Positions 9,108-17,630 of a DNA stretch of 64,000 nucleotides are shown piece after piece. The notes beneath the pieces are model-generated. The model was not told the origin of the DNA. It searched no databases and saw nothing but the letters and a program-made list of their open reading frames with translations. The position numbers were made by a program, and so were the translations under genes. The DNA is taken from positions 248,001-312,000 of the forward strand of contig NZ_JACIEJ010000006.1 in the NCBI RefSeq assembly GCF_014196795.1, read 5' to 3'. The first letter of the stretch is position 1. Every line of letters starts with the position of its first letter. The DNA comes from Sagittula marina. GTDB taxonomy: Bacteria; Pseudomonadota; Alphaproteobacteria; Rhodobacterales; Rhodobacteraceae.

Positions 9108-9916
9108 GCGAAATGTCCAACACCTTCCCCCACCAGAAGCCGGTGAACATCGGCTTCGGCATCCTGATCGTGCTGCTCTATGTTTTCCTGATGGCACCGC
9201 TGGTGATGATCATCGGTGCGTCTTTCACCAACGGGCTGATGATCGAGTTTCCGCCGCAGGGCATCTCTCTGCGCTGGTATTTCGAGTTCTTTGACCGTCA
9301 GGACCTGGTGGACGGGCTGCTGATGTCTCTGCGCATCGGTGCGGTGACGGCTGTGGTGACCATGACCGTCGCGATGATGGCGGCCATGGCGGGCCAGGTC
9401 ATCAGCGGCCGCCTGTCGGGCTGGTACCAGCTTGGCATGACCCTGCCGCTGCTGGTGCCCGAGCTGCTGACCGCCGTCGGGCTGCTGTTCTTCCTCTACA
9501 AGATCCAGATGGCAAAGACCGTTATGGGTCTGCAGATGGGGCACATCCTGATGTCCTTTCCCTATGCCTACGTGTCGATCGCCGCGGCGATGCGGCAGGT
9601 GCCGGACGCGCTGGAGGAAGCCTCGCAAAGCCTTGGCGCAACGGGCTGGCAAACCTTCCGGCTGGTGATCCTGCCGCTGGTGATGCCGGGTCTGGCGATG
9701 GGAGGGATCTTCGCCTTCATCAACAGCTTTGATCTCTACACCATCTCGCTGTTGCTCAAGCCGCTCGGGGGCAACACCCTGCCGCTCGCGCTGTTCGACT
9801 TCCTCACCTACGAGTTCAAGCCCACCGCTGCAGCCGCCGCGACCCTGTCGATCCTGCTGTCGATCCTTGGCGTGGCCCTTGTGCAGAAACTCGTCGGCTT
9901 GCAACGCGCGTTCTGA
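9104..9916 (+). CDS. ABC transporter permease (PotC-like)
   Basis: Second permease, 270 residues. The ATG at 9104 overlaps the preceding stop (ATGA) and is preferred over an upstream in-frame start at 8999. About six transmembrane segments are present. The EAA loop reads LEEASQSLGATGWQTFRLVILPLVMPGL. Together with the previous gene it forms the heterodimeric channel of the importer. A 43-nt gap separates it from the racemase gene. Confidence 0.94.
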   Translation: MSEMSNTFPHQKPVNIGFGILIVLLYVFLMAPLVMIIGASFTNGLMIEFPPQGISLRWYFEFFDRQDLVDGLLMSLRIGAVTAVVTMTVAMMAAMAGQVISGRLSGWYQLGMTLPLLVPELLTAVGLLFFLYKIQMAKTVMGLQMGHILMSFPYAYVSIAAAMRQVPDALEEASQSLGATGWQTFRLVILPLVMPGLAMGGIFAFINSFDLYTISLLLKPLGGNTLPLALFDFLTYEFKPTAAAAATLSILLSILGVALVQKLVGLQRAF

Positions 9917-9959
9917 TCCCTCGGGGTCAGGAGCCTCCCTGTCACGAAAGAAAACCCCC

Positions 9960-10679
9960 ATGCCATATCCGTCGGCACGCCCCCGTCTTCTCTATCAACT
10001 CGCCAGTCCGCTGCACCGCACCGCCGGCGACGCGGTGGTGTCCCGTCGGCTGGAGATGCTTCGCGCTTGGGCGCCCTCGGCAGAGGTGTCGATCAACTCC
10101 CCCGAAATCGGCCCGAGCGCCATCGAAAGCACGGCAGACGCGGCGATGGTGTTTCCGGCGCTGTTCTCTGCGGCGGGGGATTGGGCGGACAAGCATGACG
10201 CGGTCATCATCGGCTGCTTCAGCGATCCTGCCGTGGACGCCCTGACCGAAGTGTCGGGCCTGCCCGTTATCGGCCCGGGGGAGGCCGGCATGCTGGCCGC
10301 CGTACAACTGGGCGAGCGCTTCGCGGTGCTGTCGTCGGATCCGACACCCAAGGGCCTGCGACGCCGCATCCGGGGCATCGGCATCGAGGGCAACTTCGTC
10401 GGTGAGGTCACGGTGGGCGGCTCTGTCGCCGATCTCAACCGCGATCCCGACACCCACCTGCCCGCCATCGTCGAGCGCGCCCGTTCCTGCGTGGCGCAGG
10501 GCGCCGACGTGCTTGTGCTGGGCTGCTTCGCGCTGTCCTTCATCCCGGGCCTGCCAGAGCGGCTGGCCGAGGCGGTCGGTGTGCCGGTCGTCAACCCGGT
10601 GATCGCCGGGCTCAAAGCCGCCGAGGCGGCCGTACTTTACCGCGCGGGCCTGCCGCGCCCGAACCTACGGAGCGCATGA
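9960..10679 (+). CDS. Aspartate/glutamate/hydantoin racemase family protein
   Basis: Cofactor-independent racemase fold, 239 residues. The two catalytic cysteines expected in this family are present in pseudo-symmetric settings, IIGCFSDPA (Cys86) and VLGCFALSF (Cys189). Hydantoin and allantoin racemases belong here, and the neighbouring allantoinase-like and ureidoglycine-aminohydrolase-like genes favour a ureide or hydantoin substrate over free amino acids. The ATG at 9960 is taken because it follows the permease after a short gap. The stop overlaps the next start by 4 nt. The exact substrate is not determinable. Confidence 0.85.
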   Translation: MPYPSARPRLLYQLASPLHRTAGDAVVSRRLEMLRAWAPSAEVSINSPEIGPSAIESTADAAMVFPALFSAAGDWADKHDAVIIGCFSDPAVDALTEVSGLPVIGPGEAGMLAAVQLGERFAVLSSDPTPKGLRRRIRGIGIEGNFVGEVTVGGSVADLNRDPDTHLPAIVERARSCVAQGADVLVLGCFALSFIPGLPERLAEAVGVPVVNPVIAGLKAAEAAVLYRAGLPRPNLRSA

Positions 10680-11566
10680 TGTCCTTGCAGCACTCTCCCG
10701 AAGCCTTCCAGTCGCTGGTCGACACGGCCCGCTTCCAACGCAGCCGCCGCATTCCGATCCCCGATTTCGCCTATCCCGACGGCGTGAAGATCGCGGTGAA
10801 CTTCACCCTCGATTTCGACGCCATGCTGCTGCGCCGCCTCCTGAACGAGCCCTGGGGGCAGAAAGCCAAGGGCGAATTCGGCGGCCGCACCGGTGTCTGG
10901 CGCATCATGGAGATGTTCGACGAAGAGGACGTGAAGGTCACGCTCTTCACCCCCGGCCGCATCTGCGAACTGTACCCGGAGGTGCTGAAGGAGGTGGTGA
11001 AGAACGGCCACGAGCTGGCCGATCACATGTGGGAACACGAGGTGTATCCCGACCCGCAGATCGAGGACGCCCACCTGACCCGTACCCTCGCCGCGCTGAG
11101 TGCCGTGCAAGGCGCACCGATCACCGGCACACGGTCGAGCCACACGCCGGGGCTGCTGAAGTCGAAGGGCGTGGTCTACAACTCCTTCACCTCCGCGCAT
11201 GACATGCCGTTCTACGAGCTGGACAAGGACGGCGCGAACCCGATCCTGCAACTGCCCTTCCACTACGCGCTCGACGACGCGATGTATTTCAGCTTCGGCT
11301 GGCTCGACACGCCGAACGATGCGCAGCGCGTGATGGATGTGGACGAAGTGTTCGAGATCTGGTGGGCCGCCTTCCTCCAGCAGTACAAGCAAGGCGGTTA
11401 CGTCAACTTCCTGCTGCACCCTTTCGTGTCGGGCCACGCCATGCGGGTCGACATGATCCAGCGGCTGATCCAGCGCATGAAGACCCTGCCGGGCGTCTGG
11501 TTCCCGACCTGCGACGCGCTGGCCCAGCATATCCTGACAAACCACCCGATGCCGGAGGCGAAGTAA
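10676..11566 (+). CDS. Polysaccharide deacetylase-fold amidohydrolase (allantoinase PuuE-like)
   Basis: A 296-residue NodB-fold metal hydrolase. Metal and catalytic residues are visible: Asp46 and Asp48 in TLDFDAM, and HELADHMWEHE with Asp116, His117 and His121. These match the cofactor-binding scheme of the PuuE branch, which opens cyclic ureides rather than deacetylating sugars. It has no signal peptide, so it is cytoplasmic, which also argues against a cell-wall role. The start overlaps the racemase stop (ATGA). It is followed 3 nt later by a paralogue that lacks these residues. Confidence 0.85.
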   Translation: MMSLQHSPEAFQSLVDTARFQRSRRIPIPDFAYPDGVKIAVNFTLDFDAMLLRRLLNEPWGQKAKGEFGGRTGVWRIMEMFDEEDVKVTLFTPGRICELYPEVLKEVVKNGHELADHMWEHEVYPDPQIEDAHLTRTLAALSAVQGAPITGTRSSHTPGLLKSKGVVYNSFTSAHDMPFYELDKDGANPILQLPFHYALDDAMYFSFGWLDTPNDAQRVMDVDEVFEIWWAAFLQQYKQGGYVNFLLHPFVSGHAMRVDMIQRLIQRMKTLPGVWFPTCDALAQHILTNHPMPEAK

Positions 11567-11569
11567 GCC

Positions 11570-12508
11570 ATGCCTTGGAAAGATCACTATACCACCTCCG
11601 ACGAGATCGGCATCCGCGACAGCGCCATTCGCTGGCCCGAGGGGCAGCAGATGGCCCTTGGCCTGACGGTGAACCTCAACCCCGCCAGCGCGGGCAAGGG
11701 CATCACCGCCAAGGACCTCGCCTACCCGACATGGCATTACGGGCTGAACGAAGGGCTGGACCGCTTCCTGGCACTCTTTGCCGAGCTGAACATCCGCGCC
11801 ACCTTTGCCACCCCCGCCGTCGTGGCAGAGGCCTACCCGGACGTGATCGAGCGTATCTTGGGCGCAGGACACGAGATCGCCGCACAAGGCCTTTACGGTG
11901 AGGATCCCGCGCTGCTGGATGCGGGCGTCGAGGCCGGGCATATGGACCGCGCGACCGAGGTGCTGACCCGCGCCACCGGCAGCGCGCCCAAGGGCTGGTT
12001 CGCGCTCTCGCGTCCCGACGATCGCGCGGCGACCGGCTGCGCCACGGATGATACCGTCGGCCTGCTGAAGGCGCGCGGCTACGCCTATATCGGCAACGGG
12101 CTCGCGGATGATGCGCCCTATTACTGGGTCTCGGACCCCGCAAAGCAAGAGGCGCTGCTGGCGCTGCCCTACTACTACCATTTCGACGACACGTTCTTCC
12201 TGATGTTCCCGCGCGAAGGCACCGGCCTGGAGCGCCCGCAAGCGCTGCTGAACAACTGGCGGGCGGAGTTCCGGGCGCAATATCGTCGCGGCCGTTACTT
12301 CAACCTGTGCGTTTCTCCGGCGCGGTCAGGCTGGGGGCATCGCTTCGACAATCTCGCCACAGTGCTGCGCGAGGCGATGGCACATCCCGGCGTCTGGGCC
12401 GCCACCGGCGCCGAGATCGCCGCGCATTGGCAAACCGTGCAGCCCGCCGAGAGCAGCCTGAAGCTCGCCCCGAGCATCTGGCAAGACTATGCCGACAGCC
12501 TGAGCTGA
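11570..12508 (+). CDS. Degenerate polysaccharide deacetylase-like paralogue
   Basis: A 312-residue protein with the same fold and order of blocks as its upstream neighbour (a LTVNLNPAS strand, a ATFATPAVVAEAYPDVIERI block, a GHEIAAQGLYGED block). The Asp pair of the first motif is replaced by Asn-Leu-Asn, and the Asp-His-x3-His motif is absent (AAQGLYGED). It therefore probably cannot bind the catalytic metal in the usual way. It could be a non-catalytic partner of the upstream enzyme or have a different activity. Gaps of 3 nt on both sides place it firmly in the operon. Confidence 0.75.
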   Translation: MPWKDHYTTSDEIGIRDSAIRWPEGQQMALGLTVNLNPASAGKGITAKDLAYPTWHYGLNEGLDRFLALFAELNIRATFATPAVVAEAYPDVIERILGAGHEIAAQGLYGEDPALLDAGVEAGHMDRATEVLTRATGSAPKGWFALSRPDDRAATGCATDDTVGLLKARGYAYIGNGLADDAPYYWVSDPAKQEALLALPYYYHFDDTFFLMFPREGTGLERPQALLNNWRAEFRAQYRRGRYFNLCVSPARSGWGHRFDNLATVLREAMAHPGVWAATGAEIAAHWQTVQPAESSLKLAPSIWQDYADSLS

Positions 12509-12511
12509 GCC

Positions 12512-13636
12512 ATGAACAGCGAAGACATCCTCAAGGGCCTCATGGCCTGGGTCGAGATTGACACCCCCACCGGCGACGTCGCAGGCATCGGTAGGCAGAT
12601 CGACCTCATCCAGTCGCAACTGGAACCGTTGGGCTGCACCATCGAGCGCGTTCTTGGCCGTGACGGTATGGGCGACCACCTCGTCGCGCGCTTTGCCGGG
12701 GGCGATGGCCCGGGCGTGCTGGTGACAAGCCATATCGACACGGTCTGCGCCCCCGGCAGCGTCGACATCCGACGCGACGGCGACCGCCAGTACGGGCCAG
12801 GCATCGCCGACATGAAGGGCGGCGGCTACCTTGCGCTTTGTGCCATGCGCGACATCGTCGCCTCGGGCACCGCGCTGCCCGGTCCGGTGACGCTGATCTA
12901 CAACTCCGACGAGGAAATCGGTTCACCCACCTCGCACGAATTGATCCAGGCCGAGGCGTGCAAGATGGGCGCAGCGCTCATCCCCGAGCCCGCGCGCGGT
13001 GACGAGGCGATCACCTTCCGCAAAGGCCGCGCGAAGTACACGTTGGAATTCCACGGTCGCGAAAGCCACGCTGGCTCGGCCTTTGCCGACGGGCGCTCGG
13101 CGATCCTGCAGATGGCGCGCACCATTGGCGTGCTTGAGGGCATGACCGATCTGCAAACCGAAACCACCGTCAATGTGGGCCGGGTTCGCGGTGGCACCGA
13201 GCCAAATGTGGTCGCTGGTCACGCCGCCTGCGACATTGACGTGCGCTTTGCCGATGATGCGCTTGGCTTCGCCGTCGAGGAGGCGCTGAAGGTTCTGAAA
13301 TCGGACGACCCTGAGGTGCAGATCACCCTGTCTGGCGAAATCGAGAAACCCAGCCTTGCTCGCACCCCCGAAACCCTCGCCATGCTGGCTAGGGCAGGGG
13401 AGATCAACGCGGGCCTCGGCGCGCCGATGATCGAGACCCGCTCCGGCGGTGGCAGTGACGGCAACTTCACCTGTGCCGCTGGGGTGCCGACGCTCGACGG
13501 GCTCGGCGCGATTGGCAACAACTGGCATTCGCCACAGGAGCACATCCTCGTGGAGCCGCTGGCGCGCCGCATGGCGCTGCTGCGTGACCTCATTCTGACC
13601 TACGCGGGCACGCGCCCAACCGGAGACAACTCATGA
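12512..13636 (+). CDS. M20 family metallopeptidase/amidohydrolase
   Basis: A 374-residue di-zinc hydrolase of the ArgE/DapE/CPG2/allantoate amidohydrolase superfamily. Metal-binding blocks appear in order: TSHIDTV, GIADMKGG, NSDEEIGS (general base and ligand Glu pair), a Glu in LIPEPARG, and a C-terminal His in NNWHSPQEH. A dimerisation (lid) domain lies in the middle, around the FHGRESHAGSAFADGRSA block. The sequence is closest in feel to glutamate carboxypeptidases, but in this cluster an amide or carbamoyl substrate such as an allantoate-like compound is plausible. It overlaps the next gene by 4 nt. Confidence 0.88.
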   Translation: MNSEDILKGLMAWVEIDTPTGDVAGIGRQIDLIQSQLEPLGCTIERVLGRDGMGDHLVARFAGGDGPGVLVTSHIDTVCAPGSVDIRRDGDRQYGPGIADMKGGGYLALCAMRDIVASGTALPGPVTLIYNSDEEIGSPTSHELIQAEACKMGAALIPEPARGDEAITFRKGRAKYTLEFHGRESHAGSAFADGRSAILQMARTIGVLEGMTDLQTETTVNVGRVRGGTEPNVVAGHAACDIDVRFADDALGFAVEEALKVLKSDDPEVQITLSGEIEKPSLARTPETLAMLARAGEINAGLGAPMIETRSGGGSDGNFTCAAGVPTLDGLGAIGNNWHSPQEHILVEPLARRMALLRDLILTYAGTRPTGDNS

Positions 13637-14370
13637 AACCAAGTTTCGGACAAACCCGCTCCGACATTCGACGCAACCACGCGCTGCTGACCCCGGAAAG
13701 CCATGAGTGGATCACCCAGCCCGACTGGCCCGGTGCGGAGCTGGCATTCCTGATCAGCCCCGACATGGGCGCCAAATTCGCCATGGCGCTGGTGCGCACG
13801 TCGGATGGTCTGTCAGGGATCGCGCCCGCCGCAGAGGGCGTTGCCCGCTTCATCTTCGTTCTGGAAGGTCGCGTCAGCGCCTCCACCGGGCAGACGCTGG
13901 AGGCCGAAGGTTATGCCTTGCTGCCGCCCGATGACACGGCCAAGCTGACCGCCCCTGCCGCCACGCGTTTCGTTCTGTTCGAGTGGCGCTTCCTCCCGCG
14001 CGGCGAACTGCCTGAGCCGATCTTTGGGTCGGTGTCCGAAATCGACGGCACCCCCCTGCGCGGCGACGACTGGCTGATGGTGCAGAAAATGTTGCCGACC
14101 GACGCGGGGTTCGATGGCGAGTTCAACATCATGAACTTTCACCCCGGCGCCTCTCTCGCCTACGTCGAGACTCACTTCATGGAACATGGTTTGCTGATGC
14201 TCGACGGCGGTGGCGTCTACCGGCTGGATAACGAATGGTATCCGGTGGGCGCAGGCGACGCCATCTGGATGGGACCGCATGTGCCGCAATGGTTCGGGGC
14301 CTTGGGCCGCACCCCGTCGCGCTACCTCATTTACAAGAACTACAACAGGTCGCCGCTGGCACAACGATGA
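13633..14370 (+). CDS. Bicupin, (S)-ureidoglycine aminohydrolase-like
   Basis: A 245-residue double-cupin protein. The C-terminal cupin has YVETHFMEHGLLMLDGGG and YRLDNEWYPVGAGDAIWM, then PHVPQWFGALG, the pattern seen in AllE/UGHY proteins with a manganese site built from Glu, His and Gln. UGHY releases ammonia from ureidoglycine in purine catabolism. Its presence with racemase, allantoinase-like and M20 proteins is the main reason for proposing a ureide-type pathway. No uricase, HIU hydrolase or allantoicase is seen in this window, so the pathway may act on an imported analogue. Confidence 0.85.
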   Translation: MKPSFGQTRSDIRRNHALLTPESHEWITQPDWPGAELAFLISPDMGAKFAMALVRTSDGLSGIAPAAEGVARFIFVLEGRVSASTGQTLEAEGYALLPPDDTAKLTAPAATRFVLFEWRFLPRGELPEPIFGSVSEIDGTPLRGDDWLMVQKMLPTDAGFDGEFNIMNFHPGASLAYVETHFMEHGLLMLDGGGVYRLDNEWYPVGAGDAIWMGPHVPQWFGALGRTPSRYLIYKNYNRSPLAQR

Positions 14371-14375
14371 GCGAT

Positions 14376-15299
14376 CTATCCGCCATAATTCGCGAAGATC
14401 GTCTTGATGGCTGCCGCGAACGCCACCGAGGATGCGGTCGGCGTGCGCCCCGCCAAGCGGCAGCAGGCCGCTGGCGGGCTGTCGAAGGGCAGGTCTTGCA
14501 GCTCGATGAATGCGATCTTCTCGCGGCGGATCTGCAAAAAGCGACCGACGACGATCCCGATGCCCATGCCGCTTTCAACCATCTGCCGCAGAAGCGTGAA
14601 ACTGTTGGTGTTCAAGACCTCGCGAACGGTGACGTTGCTTTGCGTAAAGGCATCTTCAAGCAGATGCCGGATCGGGATCGAGTGGTCGGGAAAGATCATC
14701 TTCTCGCCCTCGATGTCTTTCAGTCTGACGCTGCGCAGCCGTGCCATCGGATGATCCAACGCGGTGACGACATAGGTGCGCCGCTTCAGGGTGGCCAACG
14801 TCTCGATCTCCGGCGACGGCGGAAAGTTGTAGCCAAGCGCGATGTCGATGTCCCCGTCCTGCATCCGGGTAAAGATTTCACGGCTATTCTCGACCACAAT
14901 GGTGAACTGCAGTCCCGGATGGTTGTAGCTCATGTCACGCAGGATGCCGGGCAGCAGGTCCGAGGCGAGTACCTCGTTGACGCCAAGCCGAAGATGCCCG
15001 CGCTGAAGACCCTGCAACTGATGGATTTCGTCCTGCGCGATGGTCAGTTCGTTGACCACCGACGCACAGCGCCGCACAAGGATCTCGCCCGCCTCGGTCA
15101 GCTCAAGTCCCCCGCGGCCACGGTCGCGCCGAAACAGCTCCACATCAAGCGCGAACTCGAGGTTCTTGATCTGCTTGCTGACCGCCGAGGGGGCGACATG
15201 AAGCTTGTCCGCCGCCGCCCGGAAGGAGCCAAGCTGGGCAACTTCGATAAAATGCCGCAACCCGGGCAGGCGCCCGAGAATCTTGCTGTGGGGGGACAT
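14376..15299 (-). CDS. LysR family transcriptional regulator
   Basis: A 307-residue regulator. The N-terminal winged helix-turn-helix covers about residues 12-70 (FIEVAQLGSFRAAADKLHVA followed by PSAVSKQIKNLE). The C-terminal periplasmic-binding-like effector domain follows (LRLGVNEVLASDLLPGIL, DIDIALGYN). It is convergent with the bicupin gene (5 nt between stops) and divergent from the FAD oxidase gene, 48 nt apart. That position suggests it controls the oxidase and probably the whole catabolic cluster. A TTC-N7-GAA repeat at 4331-4343 is a possible second target. Confidence 0.93.
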   Translation of the reverse strand: MSPHSKILGRLPGLRHFIEVAQLGSFRAAADKLHVAPSAVSKQIKNLEFALDVELFRRDRGRGGLELTEAGEILVRRCASVVNELTIAQDEIHQLQGLQRGHLRLGVNEVLASDLLPGILRDMSYNHPGLQFTIVVENSREIFTRMQDGDIDIALGYNFPPSPEIETLATLKRRTYVVTALDHPMARLRSVRLKDIEGEKMIFPDHSIPIRHLLEDAFTQSNVTVREVLNTNSFTLLRQMVESGMGIGIVVGRFLQIRREKIAFIELQDLPFDSPPAACCRLAGRTPTASSVAFAAAIKTIFANYGG

Positions 15300-15347
15300 C
15301 GGGATCTCTCGCGGTCGAACAACGTAACTTCAAGGGGCGCATCATAG

Positions 15348-16772
15348 ATGGACACAACAGTCATTCAACAGGACATTGCGCAGGCAGACGCGGTGAATGC
15401 GCTGGCAGAAGCCCTTGGCCCAAAAGGCCTGTTGAGGGACCACGGCGACTGTGACCGCTATGCCTCGGATCAGTCCGGCCTCTTGGGCGACAGACCCGTC
15501 GCCGTGCTGCGTCCGGCCAGCACCGAAGACGTGTCGCGCGCGCTCGCGATCTGCAGCCAGTACCGTATCGGTGTCGTGCCCCAGGGCGGGCGCACCGGGC
15601 TTTCGGGGGGCGCGTGCAGTCCGCAAGGCGCGGTCGTCTTGTCGACGGAACGGATGTCAGGCGTTGTCGAGATCGACAGGGAGGCCATGACCCTTACCGC
15701 CTTGGCGGGCACGCCGCTCGAAGCGGTGCAGGACGCTGCCCGCGCCGCAGGTCTCGACTACCCGGTGGACATCGGGGCGCGCGGCTCGGCAACCATCGGC
15801 GGCACCATTGCCACCAACGCGGGCGGCATCCGTGTCTTGCAACACGGCATGACGCGGGCCAACGTGCTGGGGCTCGAGGCGGTTCTGGCAGATGGCTCCG
15901 TGGTGTCCCGGCTGGGAAAAACGGTCAAGGACAACTCCGGTTTCGACCTTAAACAGCTCTTCATCGGCTCCGAGGGCACCCTCGGCGTGGTCACCAAGGC
16001 GGTGCTGCAACTGCGCCGCCACGTTCCACAAAGCGCCCTGGCGCTCTTCGCGCTGCCAAACCACGCCGCCGCATTGGCGTGCCTCGCCGCGGCACGCCAG
16101 CGGTTCGGTACGCGGATCAGGGCTTTCGAAGGCATGTGGCCGGACTACTGGGATTTCGTCTGCCACGAGACCTCTCTCGCGACCGCGCCCATTGCGGGGC
16201 GGCACGGTTTCTATCTGCTGATCGAGGTCGAAGCCGAAGCGGCGGAAACCAACGAAGAGCTAGAGATGTTCTTCGCCGAGCTATTCGAGCAGGGCCTCGT
16301 CGAAGACGGTGTTCTGGCCAAATCTCTGGCCGAGATGCAGGCGCTTTGGTCTGTGCGCGAAGCGGTTGGAGAGGTCGACGACGACTTCGGGCATCACGTC
16401 AATTTTGACATAGGTGTGTCACCCTCGGACCTGGGCGCCTTTTGCGATGCCGCTGATGCGGTTCTTGCCACTCTTCCCGACGCGCTCGGCGTGTTGAAGG
16501 TCGGCCACGTCGGGGACGGCAACGTCCATCTGCTCGTGGCGCACAACGGCAGTTCCGCAGCAGAAGATCAGGTTGAGGCCGCAATCTATGGCTTGCTGCG
16601 GGAGTGGCAGGGGGCCGTCACGGCCGAGCATGGGGTCGGCCGCATCAAATCGCGGTGGTTGGGGCATTGTCGTTCGCCGGAGGAGCTTGCCCTCATGCGC
16701 GGACTGAAGGCTCAAATGGATCCGCTCGGCATCCTCAACCCCTCCGCGCTTTTCATGCCAGAGGACATCTGA
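15348..16772 (+). CDS. FAD-linked oxidase, D-2-hydroxyacid dehydrogenase type (GlcD/D2HGDH-like)
   Basis: A 474-residue flavoprotein. The FAD-binding PCMH domain carries PQGGRTGLSGGACSP and GARGSATIGGTIATNAGG. The C-terminal cap ends with the conserved HVGDGNVHLLV and EHGVGRIKSRWL blocks that hold the metal/substrate site. Family members oxidise glycolate, D-lactate or D-2-hydroxyglutarate to 2-oxo acids and pass electrons to ETF or the quinone pool. In ureide breakdown the product ureidoglycolate or glycolate could be such a substrate. It is divergent from the LysR gene; AAGGGG lies about 14 nt before the ATG, a weak ribosome site. Confidence 0.9.
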   Translation: MDTTVIQQDIAQADAVNALAEALGPKGLLRDHGDCDRYASDQSGLLGDRPVAVLRPASTEDVSRALAICSQYRIGVVPQGGRTGLSGGACSPQGAVVLSTERMSGVVEIDREAMTLTALAGTPLEAVQDAARAAGLDYPVDIGARGSATIGGTIATNAGGIRVLQHGMTRANVLGLEAVLADGSVVSRLGKTVKDNSGFDLKQLFIGSEGTLGVVTKAVLQLRRHVPQSALALFALPNHAAALACLAAARQRFGTRIRAFEGMWPDYWDFVCHETSLATAPIAGRHGFYLLIEVEAEAAETNEELEMFFAELFEQGLVEDGVLAKSLAEMQALWSVREAVGEVDDDFGHHVNFDIGVSPSDLGAFCDAADAVLATLPDALGVLKVGHVGDGNVHLLVAHNGSSAAEDQVEAAIYGLLREWQGAVTAEHGVGRIKSRWLGHCRSPEELALMRGLKAQMDPLGILNPSALFMPEDI

Positions 16773-17630
16773 CGGCCATATATGCTCTGGCGCAGGTTCT
16801 TGGGTGGCGTAGCGACACCGGTGACGTGCTGCGCCAACCAAAGGACTGATAGCGAACGCGGCAACGAAATGTGGAAGGCTTGATCGGCCTATGGTTTTTA
16901 TTGCTTTCTACGCAAAATGGACGACCGCTTAGACGATGCCTGAGCCAACGAATTGGGCAGCCCCGCCAGTGTTCTCAGGGGTCTCCGCAACCATGATGAA
17001 ATCGCGAAGGCGCAGCGACGCAGCAGGACCTCGTTTCCGACTCGTCGTAAGTTCCATTGGACATGTCCGCTTCAGATGACTGCTTTTCTGAAGGCCGTCC
17101 TGGGGGCGAACCGGACCACAATTGCCGCGCTGATCGACGTCTCGGACATTGCGACGGCAGTGACCACCGGTTGTTGCGTTCTGTGGCGAATGGAATGGGT
17201 GACTGACACGTGAGGGGGATAGCCAAACCTGTGCCGAATGCTCTCCCTCATATGTTTGCGGCGACAAGCGATGATTTGAGGAACGAGATGGATCGTTCGG
17301 CGATGTGTGAATGGCAAAGCCTTTTTTGAAGCCGGTCGATCCCGTACATGCAGCAGATCAGCGGAACGACACTGGGAGTGCAGTCGAGGTCGAGCCAAAC
17401 GTCACCTCAACCGTGCCGCCCAGCAGAGCCATGGCGCCTCTCAGGCGGAGCCGTGGGCTGGATGACTGCCAGCGCAGGTGGTCAGAAGTGGCTTGGAAGT
17501 GAAATCAATTTCCCTAAACACTGGGTGCTAAATGCAGTAGGGGGCGCCTTGCGGCACCCCCTATATACAGACCTCGGGACAAACTTGCCTCGGTTTGGGA
17601 CAAACTCGACCGTCTTGTTCAAGTCTCACT
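16773..17630. other. Intergenic region without a supported gene
   Basis: About 860 bp between the oxidase gene and the secA stop. Only short, overlapping frames are present and none resembles a known protein or has a good ribosome site. A hairpin GGGGGCGCC-TTGC-GGCACCCCC with one mismatch lies at 17540-17561, about 70 nt downstream of secA on the minus strand. It has no T-run, so it could be a weak or Rho-assisted terminator. Confidence 0.4.
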
